A DNA stretch of 64,000 nt from Thermomucor indicae-seudaticae (lineage: Eukaryota; Mucoromycota; Mucoromycetes; Mucorales; Lichtheimiaceae): positions 1-64,000 of the forward strand of contig JSYX01000099.1 of the NCBI GenBank assembly GCA_000787465.1, in the 5' to 3' direction. The stretch's first letter is position 1. Each line of letters begins with the position of its first letter. Below the pieces are notes generated by a model, which worked only from the letters and a program-made list of their open reading frames with translations, was not told where the DNA came from and did no database searches. Below are positions 46,076-59,006 of this stretch, piece after piece. A program made the translations under genes and the position numbers.

Positions 46076-48243
46076 ATGAGCAACATAAATTGGAGCGAAC
46101 TGAACAGGGATTGTTTACTATACGCATTCATACCTGTCGAGGGTGTAAAGATATATTTCGAGTCCGGAAAAGCAAGCGCAGCGCGTCAAATGCACCAGAA
46201 TGCCGTTACGTTCTTCAGCCATGCAATTGCTGAAGTTGAACATCCGCTGCTGTCCATACTACATGCGCATCGTGCAGCAGCATACAAAAACTGTGGAGAA
46301 TATGGCCGAGCTATGGAAGACGCCGAACGTGCCATTCAGCTATCGCCAAACCTACCGGACGGTTACGTTCAGGCAGCGGATGTCTTGCTAAGAGAGGGCA
46401 AAGACGGCAAAGCTCTGGTTCATTTGAACAAAATGTTGAACTCAGTATCCAATATGCACATGCCCTATAAGATATTGTATACTTGGAGACAGGTTTTGAA
46501 GAGACGAGTCGAGCAAAGGAATAATCATGTTTTCGAGCGCCTCCCGTACGATATTCTTAACCGCATATTCTCCTACTTGTCCTTCAAAGACTGTGTAAGG
46601 AGTGCTGCCACATGCAGAAGCTGGCGCCATTTTTTCGACGACTGGTCGCCCATGTATCGCCACGTTACCTTAACTTTTGCGCTATGCCGTCATATTCGTC
46701 GTGCATTAAAGGCCGCAAAGATTCAGGAAAGCCTCCGAATCGTGGATATGGATGGCTTGTATCTCGAAACCGGCATCGCGCTGAACTCTTTGGTAACTGC
46801 CGGGTGCTCTCGCATTGAGTCCGTAAGTAAGTCCGCTGTACTTTTCTTCCTGAATGCATTATCTTTGCCACGCAGTACATACAGTAACACGTCTTAGGCA
46901 CTGTCACTGAACATAGACGCGAAGTCGTTAGTCGAGTACCCCGCTTATTCACCTCCTTATACAGCTTGATCAAGCAGAACAGCCACCATCTTTCTAGGTT
47001 ATTGCTTCATCTGAACCACGTCGGTGTGTTCCTGGTCGCAGCATCCGCGTTAGACGTCTGCCCCAACCTGATCGAACTGGTGGTTGCACCATGCGATAGA
47101 CGTGGCCCCCAGTTTGAGAAGCCAGAGTGGCCTAATCGTCGTTTTCGCTTGCAACGCCTGTTTTTGAGAGGAGAATATTTCATGGCGACAGAGATTCACG
47201 GTCTGCTGAGATGTTGCCCTGATTTAAGATGCCTGGGTTTGCATTATCCAGACACAAGCGATCATATCGCTGTCCTGAGTGCGATATATGACTGCTGCCC
47301 ACAACTTGAATGGCTGTCATATGTCGACGATACGCGCGAAGTACTGTGCGATCCATTCAAGGATTGGTCGAAATACGTAGTGAAGAACTCTGGACTGCGG
47401 GACTTCCACTTAACTTATCAAGCATGGACCAGTCCTGATCCTGTCATCCGCCAATTTTTCCAACGGCATCATCACACTCTGAAGAGTATCCGGATCAACC
47501 CGAGACTCACAGAACCCGCAACTGAGTCCTTAAACACGCTCGCAGCCGTGGGCGCTCCATGTTTGATATCTTTTCGTCCTACAGATAAAGAGCGGACACT
47601 GCAAGCGGGAGCCGAGGAAGTTGGTAGAGCTGTAGCAAGTCTCATGAAGAATGCCCCTGTGCTGCGCGAAGTACAGCTGGACGGAGTAGATTTGCGGGGC
47701 TGGGATGATGCGTTTGTAAACATGGCCAATTTGAGATGCTTGGAAGAGATCGAGCTGGTATGCTGCAGACATCTACCAAAACGCGGTTTAAGCCATCTAT
47801 TTGAAAAGTCCCCTAGCTTGCAACGTTTGCACTTTCGTGACCGGGATGCAAGGCGTTTCGACTTATCTGTGGTAATGGAAGCATTGTCGACGAAGCAACC
47901 TCCGGTCGTCAGCTTAACTTGCGACCGCTTGGACGATGACACCATAGCGGACGCACTATCGCAATGGAAAAATGGCTCCACAGTTGAGAGGTTGCGTATT
48001 TCATCCAGAGGAAGGATTACGCGTAAAACGTTGCTGCTACTCGCAACTTTTCCTAGCCTGAAATGCTTAGTCCTTGATGTCGATCATATCACCCAAGCTG
48101 ATCTGTGTGAATATCTCCGTGCGAGACCTGACTCGGCTAAGGTAATATTTGAGCCGACTCTTAGAGAAATATACTTTCAAGGAACGTATGTGCGTGAAGC
48201 AGATGGACCAATCTGTTTTATTGCTTTCGAGTATCATTATTGA
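46076..48243 (+). CDS. TPR / F-box / LRR protein (Dia2/Pof3-like)
   Basis: Two exons (46076-46826 and 46898-48243) give 698 aa. The N-terminus carries tetratricopeptide helices ('FESGKASAARQMHQNAVTFF', 'AYKNCGEYGRAMEDAERAIQ', 'LREGKDGKALVHLNKML'). Around residue 150 follows an F-box ('FERLPYDILNRIFSYLSFKD'), then leucine-rich repeats ('LLRCCPDLRCLGLHYPDTS', 'MANLRCLEEIELVCCRHLPK') to the end. TPR-F-box-LRR is the architecture of yeast Dia2 and fission yeast Pof3, SCF adaptors that act in replication-fork and heterochromatin maintenance. Orthology is inferred from order only; Mucorales have many F-box/LRR proteins. The intron uses the second of two overlapping GTAAGT donors, the only one that keeps the frame. 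Confidence 0.8.
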
Positions 48244-48988
48244 TCGTTCTGCACACAATAGTTTAGTGTACAATAATTGCAATAATAAAAATCCTCCAGC
48301 ATAACAAGTATTTTAGTCTCTCTTTACGCGCAACATGATATTAGCTCTCGGATCACAGTCTATCTGTGCATCTTATTCAGTGGGCTTCACCGAGAGAGAA
48401 AGCATATACATGGTTCCTTCACAACAAGTACACATGTATAGTTAGCAATAAATGAAGGCAGGAGTTTCCTTTGGGACGTAGAACGTGCCATTTCTGCTTT
48501 TCTGCCTGGGTGGGTTTATACAGAAGACACCGAGATCTTACTCTATAAAATTATCATAAAGTTTCGAATATGATTTCTGTTATTAAGGCATCAGAGGACA
48601 CTCAGTCTAATAATAATGGGAACGAGAATATTTTGCCTTTGACGAAGTCATTCCATTTCTTCATGTAACAAACGTTATGAACCCGCTTGATTTGCACCTG
48701 CGGGAAAACCTTTTGACGCTGCTGGCAAAGACCCTTTTTTGCATTTATTCCATTTTTCAATTGATGTTTGGGTGAAGGATGCTCCCGTCAAGTATGTACT
48801 AAACAATATTGCGAGGATTTACTGCAATCAACAACAGTGTCATGCAGAGAAAAATTCATTTGCCGCGTTAACTTCCTTTTCAGTGCTTAATGCAGCAGCT
48901 GACCCTTTTTGGCTGATCCATACCTTCGAGCCAGGACTGACCTTGGCAGTTGTATAATTTTTCCCTTCTAGTAATTTTCAACGCAATA
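48244..48988. other. intergenic, promoter of ATG2
   Basis: About 740 nt with no supported gene. The frame 48739-48957 has no recognisable domain. Confidence 0.45.
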
Positions 48989-51900
48989 ATGAGGGCCTGG
49001 GATTTCATTCCATCCGCTTGGTCGAACTTCACTCTGCCAACGATCATCCAAAAGCGATTGTACAAATTTCTGCTGCGAAAGGCAATCGGCCAATTTATCG
49101 CGAACGAGCTGGATCTCGAAAACTTTGACATTGAGCTTGTGAATGGGTCTGTTGAACTGCGGGATCTTGACCTTAATTTGCAGGTAGGCAGACCTAGATC
49201 TGCTAGACCGCCCACCGTCTGGATTGCTAACGTTAGAGTGTCCGATGCTGTAGGCGTTAAATGAGTGTATAACCGATACCCCGTTCACTCTTGAGCAAGG
49301 CAGAGTTGCCAGTATCAATGCGTCCCTGCCTTGGGCAAACTTTTGGAGTGGCGATATAGCATTGAAAATACAAGGTCTACACCTTACATTAAAACCTGCC
49401 AAAGACCGAAAACGGCAATGTAAGGAAGCAAATCCGTTCCGTTCACAAAAGCAATAACCGTACTCAGTATTAATCTACATGTAGCACGATCAAAAGACGA
49501 AGAAGATTCGCCTATTATGTCGTCCTCACTGCATTTTGCAGACGACTTCTTGCGAACAGAGATCGAAAATCAAGAGCTTATAGATTCTCTCCAGCAGTCA
49601 TTCCATGATACACCGGAAACTGCAGAGGAAGCAGGAATGGATGGCCTGCAGGTCTTGACTCGGGTGATAGATAAAATGCTTGCCAAAGTCAAAGTTGATA
49701 TTATCGACACAAGAATCCGCATCATACATACATCAAATATTCCACATCCAGCAACCGACGATCTAGCCTACACATCATCCAACGAATTCTTTCTAGACCT
49801 GGAATTTCCACGAATATCGTACTTTGATGAAACGCCAGAGTTCAACAATAATATTACAAACACTATCCGCCCTGACATAATGACTGAGTCGAGCGTATCC
49901 ATGCCACCTACAGCAAACGAAACCATCAAAATCATAACGTTGGATTCCCCTACAGTCTGGATCCGTTCAGCTCAGTGCTCGCTAAAATCCATGTACTCTA
50001 TCCCAAAGCAAAGTGCGACGACGTTACAAACAGTCGATGAGCATAACCACCCTGAACATGTGGATTTGGATGATTCCCAATTCTACGAAGCGGACGAAGG
50101 GAATATGACTTCAATGTACCATAGCACGAACTCCGTACATTCTAGTCATATGAGCGGTTCAACAACACCGCGAGCCTACAGCCGATATGGATGCAGCCAA
50201 TCACGGTCGACAAGCAATAGACCTTATGAGGCTTTGCTTTTTACTACTATGAGCAAAGACAATTGGATACGTATGAAACTACGCCCATCGATGCCGTTTA
50301 GTACGATTCAAGCAGATATGCCGACTGTAAAGCAAGTGGATTTCCTTTGCACCCATGTTCTCACTGCTGTCACGCCTTGGCAAGTTGCCTTCCTTGGGGA
50401 CCTTTTGCAGGAAGTAACTGGTGCTTGGTCCGTTCCGCAAGCTTCTACGGCGAAGAAAGCCAGTACAGGCGACACGAGAGAAGCACCAGAAATCAACGCT
50501 GCTTTTGCTGATAGCGCTGCCAGAATGCCAAATACAATGAACGACACCCGCATCCAGTCAACAGGAAATAACGAGTACGCAAATACAAAGTCATCCACCT
50601 CACATACAACCCATACATCCACGATACCCCCTATGTTCAAGGTTAAAATGCAAATAACTGTCCTAGAATGTTATTTTCTATATGCAGAACCGTCTAATCT
50701 ATCAGCACTGAGCGGCTGGGCCGATTCAAGTAGTAGTCTGCGAGAAGAGATTAGCCACCTCAAACTGTCTGTCGACCGGTTTATTGTCCGCTTGCAGCAA
50801 TTTCCGAACAAGCCAGATCAAACGACGAAAGAAGCAACACATGATTCGGGTCGAAGGGATAGTATCAGTTTCAAGCCTTCTTCATCGTCATCTTTATCGG
50901 GTGCAAGCAGTTCCTTATTGTCCACTTTGGACTTACGCATATCTAGCCTTGCGCTCGATGAATGGGTCAAAGAGCCAATACAAAATTATGCGAATACTAG
51001 GAACCCAAAGAACAACGTCTGGCGACAGCGCTACGACCAATACAATCCGATCTTGGAATTTAATGATAGCATGCGAAACGATTATCGCCACGACGCCGAA
51101 TTTCCGGTCTATCCACAAGCGGTTCCTCCCGCTAGAGGTAGCGCGCCAACTCGCAGTGACAGCATCCGCGTGAGGATTGAAAAGAAGCAGTCTCAGGAGA
51201 CAAACAGCTTCGTTAGTGGTTAGTGTATATACAAACTTGTTCTGGATAAGCGAACTCTCTGTAACCACAAGGCAAATTCTAGCGACTTCTTTTGATCAAG
51301 ATGCCCATATAGACCTTCAGCCTTTTGCGCTTCACGTTGATGAACGTATCGTCGATCGTCTGGAGAACTACGTTTATTCGGCTCTCAGTCTAAGTGAGAG
51401 GCTCAAGGGGAAGAAAGGCTCATCTGAAGACCTGAGGTATGGCGATATAAATCCTGAACCTTTTTGATATCCTTAATTTGTATATCAATGGGGCTAGTGG
51501 ATCGGATAATTCGTTTGGCCAGAAGATATATGAAGACTTGGATCGTGCATCAATTGTACATCAATGTCGGAAACAGACCAAATTACGATGTGCCTTTATC
51601 CGGATATACCTCTATGTGCCCGATATGAGTCAAGTCAGCGTGCGCGACGAGTTCAACGATCAGTTTCACTCGGATCTCCTAAGTGTTGACATCAAGAAGA
51701 TTCTCCTATCGTGGAGTTCAGAGCACGATAATGAAGACGACGAGCATAAGTCAGCCCACACGATCTATAGTCGTCTTCAGACTATTAAATCGGACGAACC
51801 TGGGTTGCCGATAAAAGTACAAGTTGACTGTAACTTTATCAACGTGTTTCTGAAGCTTGCTAATGGTAAGGTGATTGATAAATAGTTCATACAAAAGTAA

Positions 51901-54900
51901 TGGCTTAAAAGGTTATGCATGACAGACAATATGGCGCGGTGCTGGTTTACGGCCAAGACATTGAGCCCAGCAGATAGTGGAGTAGATGCTTATTATCCTG
52001 CAACATCAACAGCGCAACAGTCTCCGAGTATTGAGATAACGATTCGATCCTCTGCATCTGCTGGTAGTTCCTCGGTATCCGCAGCGAAGCCTGGATTTTT
52101 CGGCACAGGTTCAGATATTCCTGGCAACTTGTTCGAGCACTTGAGCAGAAATGAAGGCTTCAACGTCGATCAGAAGATTCATGTGCCTATGGAAGAACAA
52201 GCGGAGTGCGCCATGGCGTTTAAGCAACGGACTGTTGAGACTTCTGTAAGGGTCGATCTATCAGTAGCGGCTTTGGATGCGGACTAATGTCATCTGATAT
52301 TAATAACAGCTTTTTGTCGTCAACTGCCACTTTCCGTTGACCCGCTTGAGTATTACAAGACAAGTCTGGGATAGAGTGCAAATACTGCAAAACGACGCGA
52401 TACTGTGGCAACCCAGGTTCCTAAATAATTTGACGAATGGTGCAGATCACAACGTCAGCACAGCGTCAGTGTTATCCACGGATTCAGAGGGATATGGAAG
52501 CTCTAAGTACTATTCAATGTCGACTGAGCAACCTGCGAGCATTAATTTCTTGAGGTCCAGCAGTATCATGAGTCAGAGCCTTGAAAGACTGGGGACAGAG
52601 AGACAGACACCCAGCCTGCTTGCCTTGGTAGTTGTTATGAGCGACGGTAAGTGTATAGGACCTGCTGTATGCATCCAACTTGTAGAAATAACGTGTCTAA
52701 AAACAGCAATATGGGACTTGATTCATGTGCCTGCCGAGGACCAAACACAAACGACTTACCGAGTACACATGTCTGACTTCCGATATTTTACTGTGCTAAA
52801 GCATTTGGGACTGGTGAGTTATATGAAGTAGGGAATATGGTTGTGGAAGCTCATAAAGTTTTGGCCAACTAGAACGAGAACATTACCACGCTTGATATAG
52901 ATGACCTCACGCTAAGTCGAATAACACCAAGTCATGTTCCTATTATTTACCGGACGTTGCCAAAGACGCTGAATGTAAGCTGAAGGTTCGTGTTTGGAAT
53001 TAGGAGATGCTTACGAGCGTGTAGAGCAAGCGAAACAACGCAATGATATCAATCTTTGCACGGTTGACACCCTATCCAGAACTCAACAAGCAAAACAAAC
53101 TCACGAGTGTTGTCGTCAATAATCTCTGCTGGCGCTTTAGCATGGATTTGAGCTTTCTTGAGCAATTAATGCCGTTTCAGAAAATTCCGGAAGAAGTAAG
53201 TGCCCGTTTATCCATTCAAATAACCATTCTAAATGATTCCTCCTTTTGCAGATGGTATTCATTGATCCGCCTACCCAGTACAACAAAGTGTATGCACATA
53301 TCCTTGACACCTCGATCGACTATAAACCATTGCATATACCCTCTAGATGCATAACTGTTGTTGAAAATTTTCGGGTAAGTGACAAGCATTTGAACAAAAT
53401 AAGGGTGAACTTATAGCAATGTGTGTCCAGGTGGTTACTGAAGTAATATCAAGTGGACAACCGCTGCTGGATGTACAAGCTTGCGTGGATAGTTTGAACA
53501 TTTACCTTATGGATGACGCGACCGAAATTGATGACAAGAAAGCAAAGCAGACGATCGAGTTACTTGGGAACCGACAAGTGGACTCGAAGAAATACTGGAG
53601 CACCATGGGATTTCCTTTAATATTACGCGTGCAAAGTTTTGATAGCCGTATCAAAGTGAAATTGGACGATCTGATTGAAGCACCCGGCATTGATATTGCA
53701 GTGCTGAACAACGTGCTTGTATTCGAAGGCTGCGCCGATTCCTTTCACAGTCTGATAAATTTCTTGACGTATACGGCAAACCAAGGTGACAAGTTGGATG
53801 AGGCTGGAAATAGAGAATCAAGGAAAGAGAAAGGGAAAAAGCCAATGGTCCCAAGACAGCCTGTTGTGGTTACTCGTCGAAAGAGCGGCCAAGGCGACGA
53901 CGAACAGCAGAATGAGGACATGCTGGCCAGCCTTGATCCTGACGCTTTTCGACGTTGGACAAACGGCCCAGTGGCTGATCATGGTGAAGGCTTTGGAGTA
54001 TCATTACCGGAGCATCTGTCACCTGGAACAGGGTCGACTCTGGGCTATGTGGAGGAATACTACACCACATCTTCCGTTCAGATGCCTCCTACGAACAAGC
54101 CGCAAAAGCCTCGCCGGAGACGTGATCTTGTTAACGATCAAGAAGGTTTCGTCAAGGTTTTGGCTCCAGATACGTATGAGCTTGACGTTGTTGAAGACTA
54201 TTATGTGGTCAACAAACAAAAAGTGGCCCCGAAAAAACACATCGTCGATATAAAGAGGGCGCTTTTGACGGCACGCGTGCGCGATTTCGATATCCATTTG
54301 AAGCTTTACGATGGTCATGACGTGCAATATATTCATGCTGAAACAAGCAAGCGGCCGCCGCCACCAACGCGCCCGGCATCGTGTAGTAGCACTGGTAGCT
54401 ACAGCAACCAGCACATATTGAGCGATTCCCTTTCTCGGGCAAGTAGCATTGACACCAATGCTACTTGGGATACGATGGCAGGGTTGTCGACACCGAGAAC
54501 GGTCTCGCCTGCCGAGTATGATATTTCGTCGCGATCTATGTCACTAGCTTCGGAGCATTCAGACAGTGTATTTGTGGACAGCAGCTTTGGCAGTGGCGAC
54601 GGTAGAAAGAAACCATCGCGGGCATCGACAACCGATCGTCGGCCGCAGCAGCGACGTCGACGACGAAGTTCTCCTGATATTGAGATCCATGTAGAAAGAT
54701 TATCGCTTGAACTGGACGTGATGCCTGTCAGCGATCAGCTTGGACTGCACTTGGTTTTGGCCGTGCGAGATTACGAAGTGATTGACAATGTGAAAACCTC
54801 ATCATGGAATAAGTTTTTGGGATACATGCGCCCGGATATCAATGAATTGCCACGCGAACAGGGCTCGGATATGTTGCGGTTGGAGTTGACCGGTGTTCGT

Positions 54901-56215
54901 CCGGTACGAGAAGACCCGACTATGGAGTATAGAGCTAAATTGAAGCTATTACCACTAAGGCTCTATGTCGATCAAGATGCTTTAAACTTTCTTGTCAAGT
55001 ATTTCACCTTTGACAAGAACTTGCTACGTTCAACGGCTTTAGCGAACGCTTCTATTCCTGAGGATGCCGCTAACACTGCAAATAATGAGACGAAAGGCTC
55101 AGGAAACGATATATTTTTGCGTAAGTAGTTCTGTAAGAAGCCTAGAAATGAATGAGTGATGCTAAGGCTAAAGAATGCAGAACATGTGGAAATCTACCCA
55201 ATCGCCTTAAAGATTGATTATAAGCCCAAGTGTATCAACTATGGCAATATCAAAGAAGGTCAATTAGCCGAGCTCGTGAACCTTTTCCATTTGGACGGTG
55301 CCGAGATCAAGCTGAGTCACATCAAACTGACAGGCGTAAACGGCCTTACTCGCCTGAGTGAAAAGCTCGCGCAAGAGTGGTTGCCTCACATAAAGAACAC
55401 TCAGGTGCCGCATATGGTTTCAGGCGTGTCTCCTATTCGGTCCATAGTCAATGTAGGATCTGGCATGGCCGACCTGATTCTTCTACCGATACATCAATAT
55501 CGCAAAGATGGACGCATTATCCGAGGTATGGAGCTAGCTAGAAGTTTATCCAAGCTTAGTGCTTACCTTTTTTTTTTTCTGTCTGTCAGGCTTACAAAAA
55601 GGCACACAATCTTTTGCCCGGGCAACAGCCACAGAAGCTCTTAAGTTGAGTGCTAGGCTCGCTTCTGGTGCACAAGTCATTTTGGAACACGCCGACGACT
55701 TCTTCTCGTCATCTTCTTCGCCTGGCCGCCATGTATACTACTATGATCAAGAAGGAAGCGACGTGGAAGAAGATGATGGCGAAGACGACTATGTCTATGC
55801 TGACTCTGCTACGGCTGCGGCTGCGATGAATGAATACTATAATCATCGAAGCACCCGTAGCAAGTTTGCTAATCAGCCATCGGATATATCCCAAGGACTT
55901 CAGTACGCTTACCGGAGCCTCAGTCGTAATTTCGGTTCTGCTGCGCACACCATCCTAGCGGTGCCGACCGAGGTGGATCCGCAAAGTAGTGGGTCTTCTC
56001 CTACGAACACTCCAACCAAGACTATCATACGAGCTGTGCCTGTTGCAGTTATCAAGCCCATGATCGGCCTTACGGGTGCGTTTCAGAGTATTTTGATGGG
56101 TCTACGAAATACCATTGACCCAGCGATGCGTTTACAGAATGAAGATGTAAGTCTATCTTGTTGCGTAATTATGCAGCTTTCTAACACCAATCTTTAGAAA
56201 TACAAGAGAGGATAA
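48989..56215 (+). CDS. ATG2: autophagy-related protein 2 (ATG2)
   Basis: A bridge-like lipid-transfer protein that links ER and phagophore and supplies lipid for autophagosome growth. The start at 48989 gives the chorein-type N-terminus: 'TIIQKRLYKFLLRKAIGQFI', 'ELDLENFDIELVNGSVELRD', 'LNECITDTPFTLEQGRVASI'. Verified early exons: 48989-49183, 49254-49419, 49485-51218. Further exons follow at about 51288-51435, 51510-51863, 51922-52246 and 52312 onward, then one long exon around 53450-55120. The C-terminal ATG2 region is clear: 'SQGLQYAYRSLSRNFGSAAH', 'IIRAVPVAVIKPMIGLTGAF', 'LMGLRNTIDPAMRLQNED', and a last exon KYKRG-stop. Total roughly 2000 aa, usual for ATG2. Long Ser/Thr-rich insertions lie between conserved blocks. 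Middle exon borders between 52650 and 53450 were not all checked. Confidence 0.95.
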
Positions 56216-56500
56216 GACTGCATCTTCTGATTGCATGATACCCTCCCCCTCTCCTCTCGTATTTAATGTTTAATCTACCATGAAGACATTTTCGGTTATT
56301 TTCATTTCCTTGTCGTCTGTGATATCGTTTTAGTTCGGAACTCGTAATTTGGAGCATGAATAAAAGATCCATCGTTCCATCATATATCCGTGTACGGATG
56401 GGAATAGTCAGAGACTCAAATACCGAATTTCAATGCCGGTAACATGAATTACATTTGTTGATTATTCTAGTATATACAATGCATGCTACATGCAGAAAGC

Positions 56501-58313
56501 TTAGTAGCTTCTGCCAAACAACATCCAATGCTTGGCATCTTGGCCACAAGCAACGCACTTGGTAACGCCAGGGACGATGGGATCATCCTCGGGTTGATCA
56601 AAAGGTTTGCAGAGGGACTTGGCACCCATGGACGGAGCACGCTCGTCTTCCTCTTCACCTTCATTAGCACTATACCTCGTTCCGCTGTTAGTTAAAAGAG
56701 AAAAAGTCCATGTTGGGTTAGTATAACTTACGTTCTAGCGGAATTCTCCTTGATACTGTCTTCGCACTCCGTACGATCGCACCATGGGATCAAGCACAGC
56801 TTCTTGCTGTTCAGTGTAGGCACAAAGTCTTCCCACTTCTTGACGCGCACAATGGACTCGTCCATCTGGCGCTTGGCACGCTCGAACATTTCGCGCTGAA
56901 TGGTGTCCAGGGTATCCTTGACGCCTTGCTCGAGATTGTCCAAAGGAATCGCGAACTTGGCGCCCGTATCGCGGCGCGCACACGTCACCTGCAACTTCTG
57001 CAAGTCCTTGGGGCCAATCTCGATACGGAGCGGCACGCCGCGAACCTCCCAGTGGTTGAACTTGAAGCCTGGGGTATAATTTTCTCGGAGGTCCGTCTTG
57101 ACCTTGACGCCGACCTTCTTGAGGCGCTCAGCAACGTCCTTGCATCCGTTGTGCACCTTCTCGAAATCGGCCTGCGTCGACTTGACCGTCAGACCACAGG
57201 GGATAATCACGCACTGGTACAGAGCCACGCGCGGGGGGAGAACAAGGCCCTTGTCGTCGCCGTGGACCATCACCATCACACCAATCGTACGCGTCGAAAG
57301 ACCCCACGAGTTCTGCCACACGTAGACCTTTTTGGCTTCCTCGCTTGCGCTGGCGGGAGCATTCGGGTCTTCGACCGTGATGTTGAACATCTTGCTAAAG
57401 TTCTGTCCCAAGCAGTGTGAAGTGCCACCCTGGATAGCACGGCCCGTCGCAGGAATGAAACCTTCCACGGTCGTGGTGTACAGACCACCTGCAAACTTTT
57501 CCTTTTCCGATTTCACACCCTTCACCACAGGCAAGGCCAACAGGTCGTTGTAGACTTGGGCGTACAAGTCCAAAATCTCTCGAACTTCCTTCCCAGCTCC
57601 CTCCTCTGTCAAATGGGCAGTGTGTCCTTCTTGCCACAAGAATTCGCGGGTACGGAGGAAAGGCTCTGCCATCGGGCCAATTGTCAGAAGTCTATGTTGC
57701 AGAACGGTCGTTAGAAGATCACTTACGAGGATGCTTGAATTCCCAACGGACAACAGAGCACCACTGATTAATACGGAATGGAAGATCACGGTGAGAACGG
57801 ATCCATTTCGAAAAGTAAGGGTACATGACAGTCTCGGATGTAGGGCGGATAGCAAGTGGTTCTTCCAGATCGCTCGAACCCGCCTTGGTGACCCAAGCAA
57901 CTTCGGGTGCAAATCCTTCAATGTGGTCCTTCTCCCGCTGCAGAGACCGGTTCGACACAAACATGGGGAAATAAGTGTCCTCCACACCCATTTCAGTGAT
58001 TGCATCGTCGAAGAAGTCTGCCACAGTAACGTCAACATTCATTCTAAGCGCACGCGCGCTAACTGCAAGACTCTACTTACTGGTAATTTGCTTCCAGATG
58101 TTGTAGGCAAGAGGACGCAAGATGTAACAACCCGAGACATCGTAATAGTCCAGCATTTCACTTTTCAAAAGGACCTGAGAAAAACAATCAGTCATGCCAG
58201 CCTCTCTCTCCCCCCTAATGGATACCTTGCATTACCTGCTGGTACCATTTGGGAAGATCGACATCCTTCTTGTACTCGATACCCAATTGGTGACTATCGT
58301 CGGCTTTGCCCAT
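56501..58313 (-). CDS. prolyl-tRNA synthetase, cytosolic
   Basis: Five exons (58313-58236, 58174-58081, 58017-57727, 57665-56732, 56684-56501) close in frame to 526 aa. Class II synthetase of the eukaryote/archaeal type that charges tRNA-Pro. Motif 1 region '[20 protein letters not shown]', motif 2 '[20 protein letters not shown]' and '[20 protein letters not shown]', proline pocket '[17 protein letters not shown]', motif 3 near '[13 protein letters not shown]'. The anticodon-binding domain follows, then the C-terminal zinc-type domain ending '[18 protein letters not shown]' with the terminal Tyr typical of this type. It lacks the N-terminal editing-like (YbaK) domain found in yeast and many other fungi, since the protein starts '[17 protein letters not shown]' close to the catalytic core. 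The long open frame through the third intron is fortuitous. Confidence 0.96.
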
Positions 58314-59006
58314 TTGAATGAATTGAATTTGACAGTTCCTGACGCGGGGGAAGGGTGAAGGTGTGCCTAAAATTTTCCAGACGCGAAAAAAAGTTGAGTT
58401 TAAAATCGTACAATGAATTTTTGCCTAAGTCCCATGCTCTGACAAACTGCTGAATGCGATCAAAAACCGGTGTTGCGCAAGTTTCCAAGGAAAAGGCTTT
58501 TAACTGATTGTGCCAAGACTCTCCTAAGTTAATTGTATGACAATATACATCCTATAAGAATGAAGCCTTGTGTTAGCAGCAACAATATCTTGTCAATTGA
58601 GGCATTCCTCCGTGCCTTCCTCCATAATCTTTTCCTTGCTAGGAACTGGCCGAGTATGCATAAATAGAAGGTGTTGTTATTCGCAGCTCATATCGTACAA
58701 GATGTTTTCCTTTCTAAATTTTCTTTCACCAAGCCCTTTGATGCTTTCCCTATCGGGTAGTCCAGTTTCTCAGGGTAGCCAGTCACACATTGACGCTTTC
58801 CTTATGATCACAGTGGCAATTAGGCGTGATAGGCTAATAGAGTTTAACTTTTATAAAACCGTCAACGTTACGAGCTTTTCTAGTTGCTACTAGATACATA
58901 TGATAGATGACATAAGGTGATAATAAAGTTTACGTTGTGGGTCTTGGAGTAGTTGATCTTGTAACTGCTATGTAAATGGGCATAAAAGTCTTGTTATCAT
59001 TCCGTG
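58314..59006. other. intergenic, nothing recognised
   Basis: Contains the upstream region of ProRS and the 3' region of the PAS/GATA gene. The plus-strand frame 58570-58893 shows no domain. Confidence 0.45.

Noticed and set aside
56728..58038. 436-codon minus-strand frame read as one protein
   Set aside because: Its first third is out of frame with ProRS and reads through an intron; the correct frame there (57719-58042) carries the class II motif 2.
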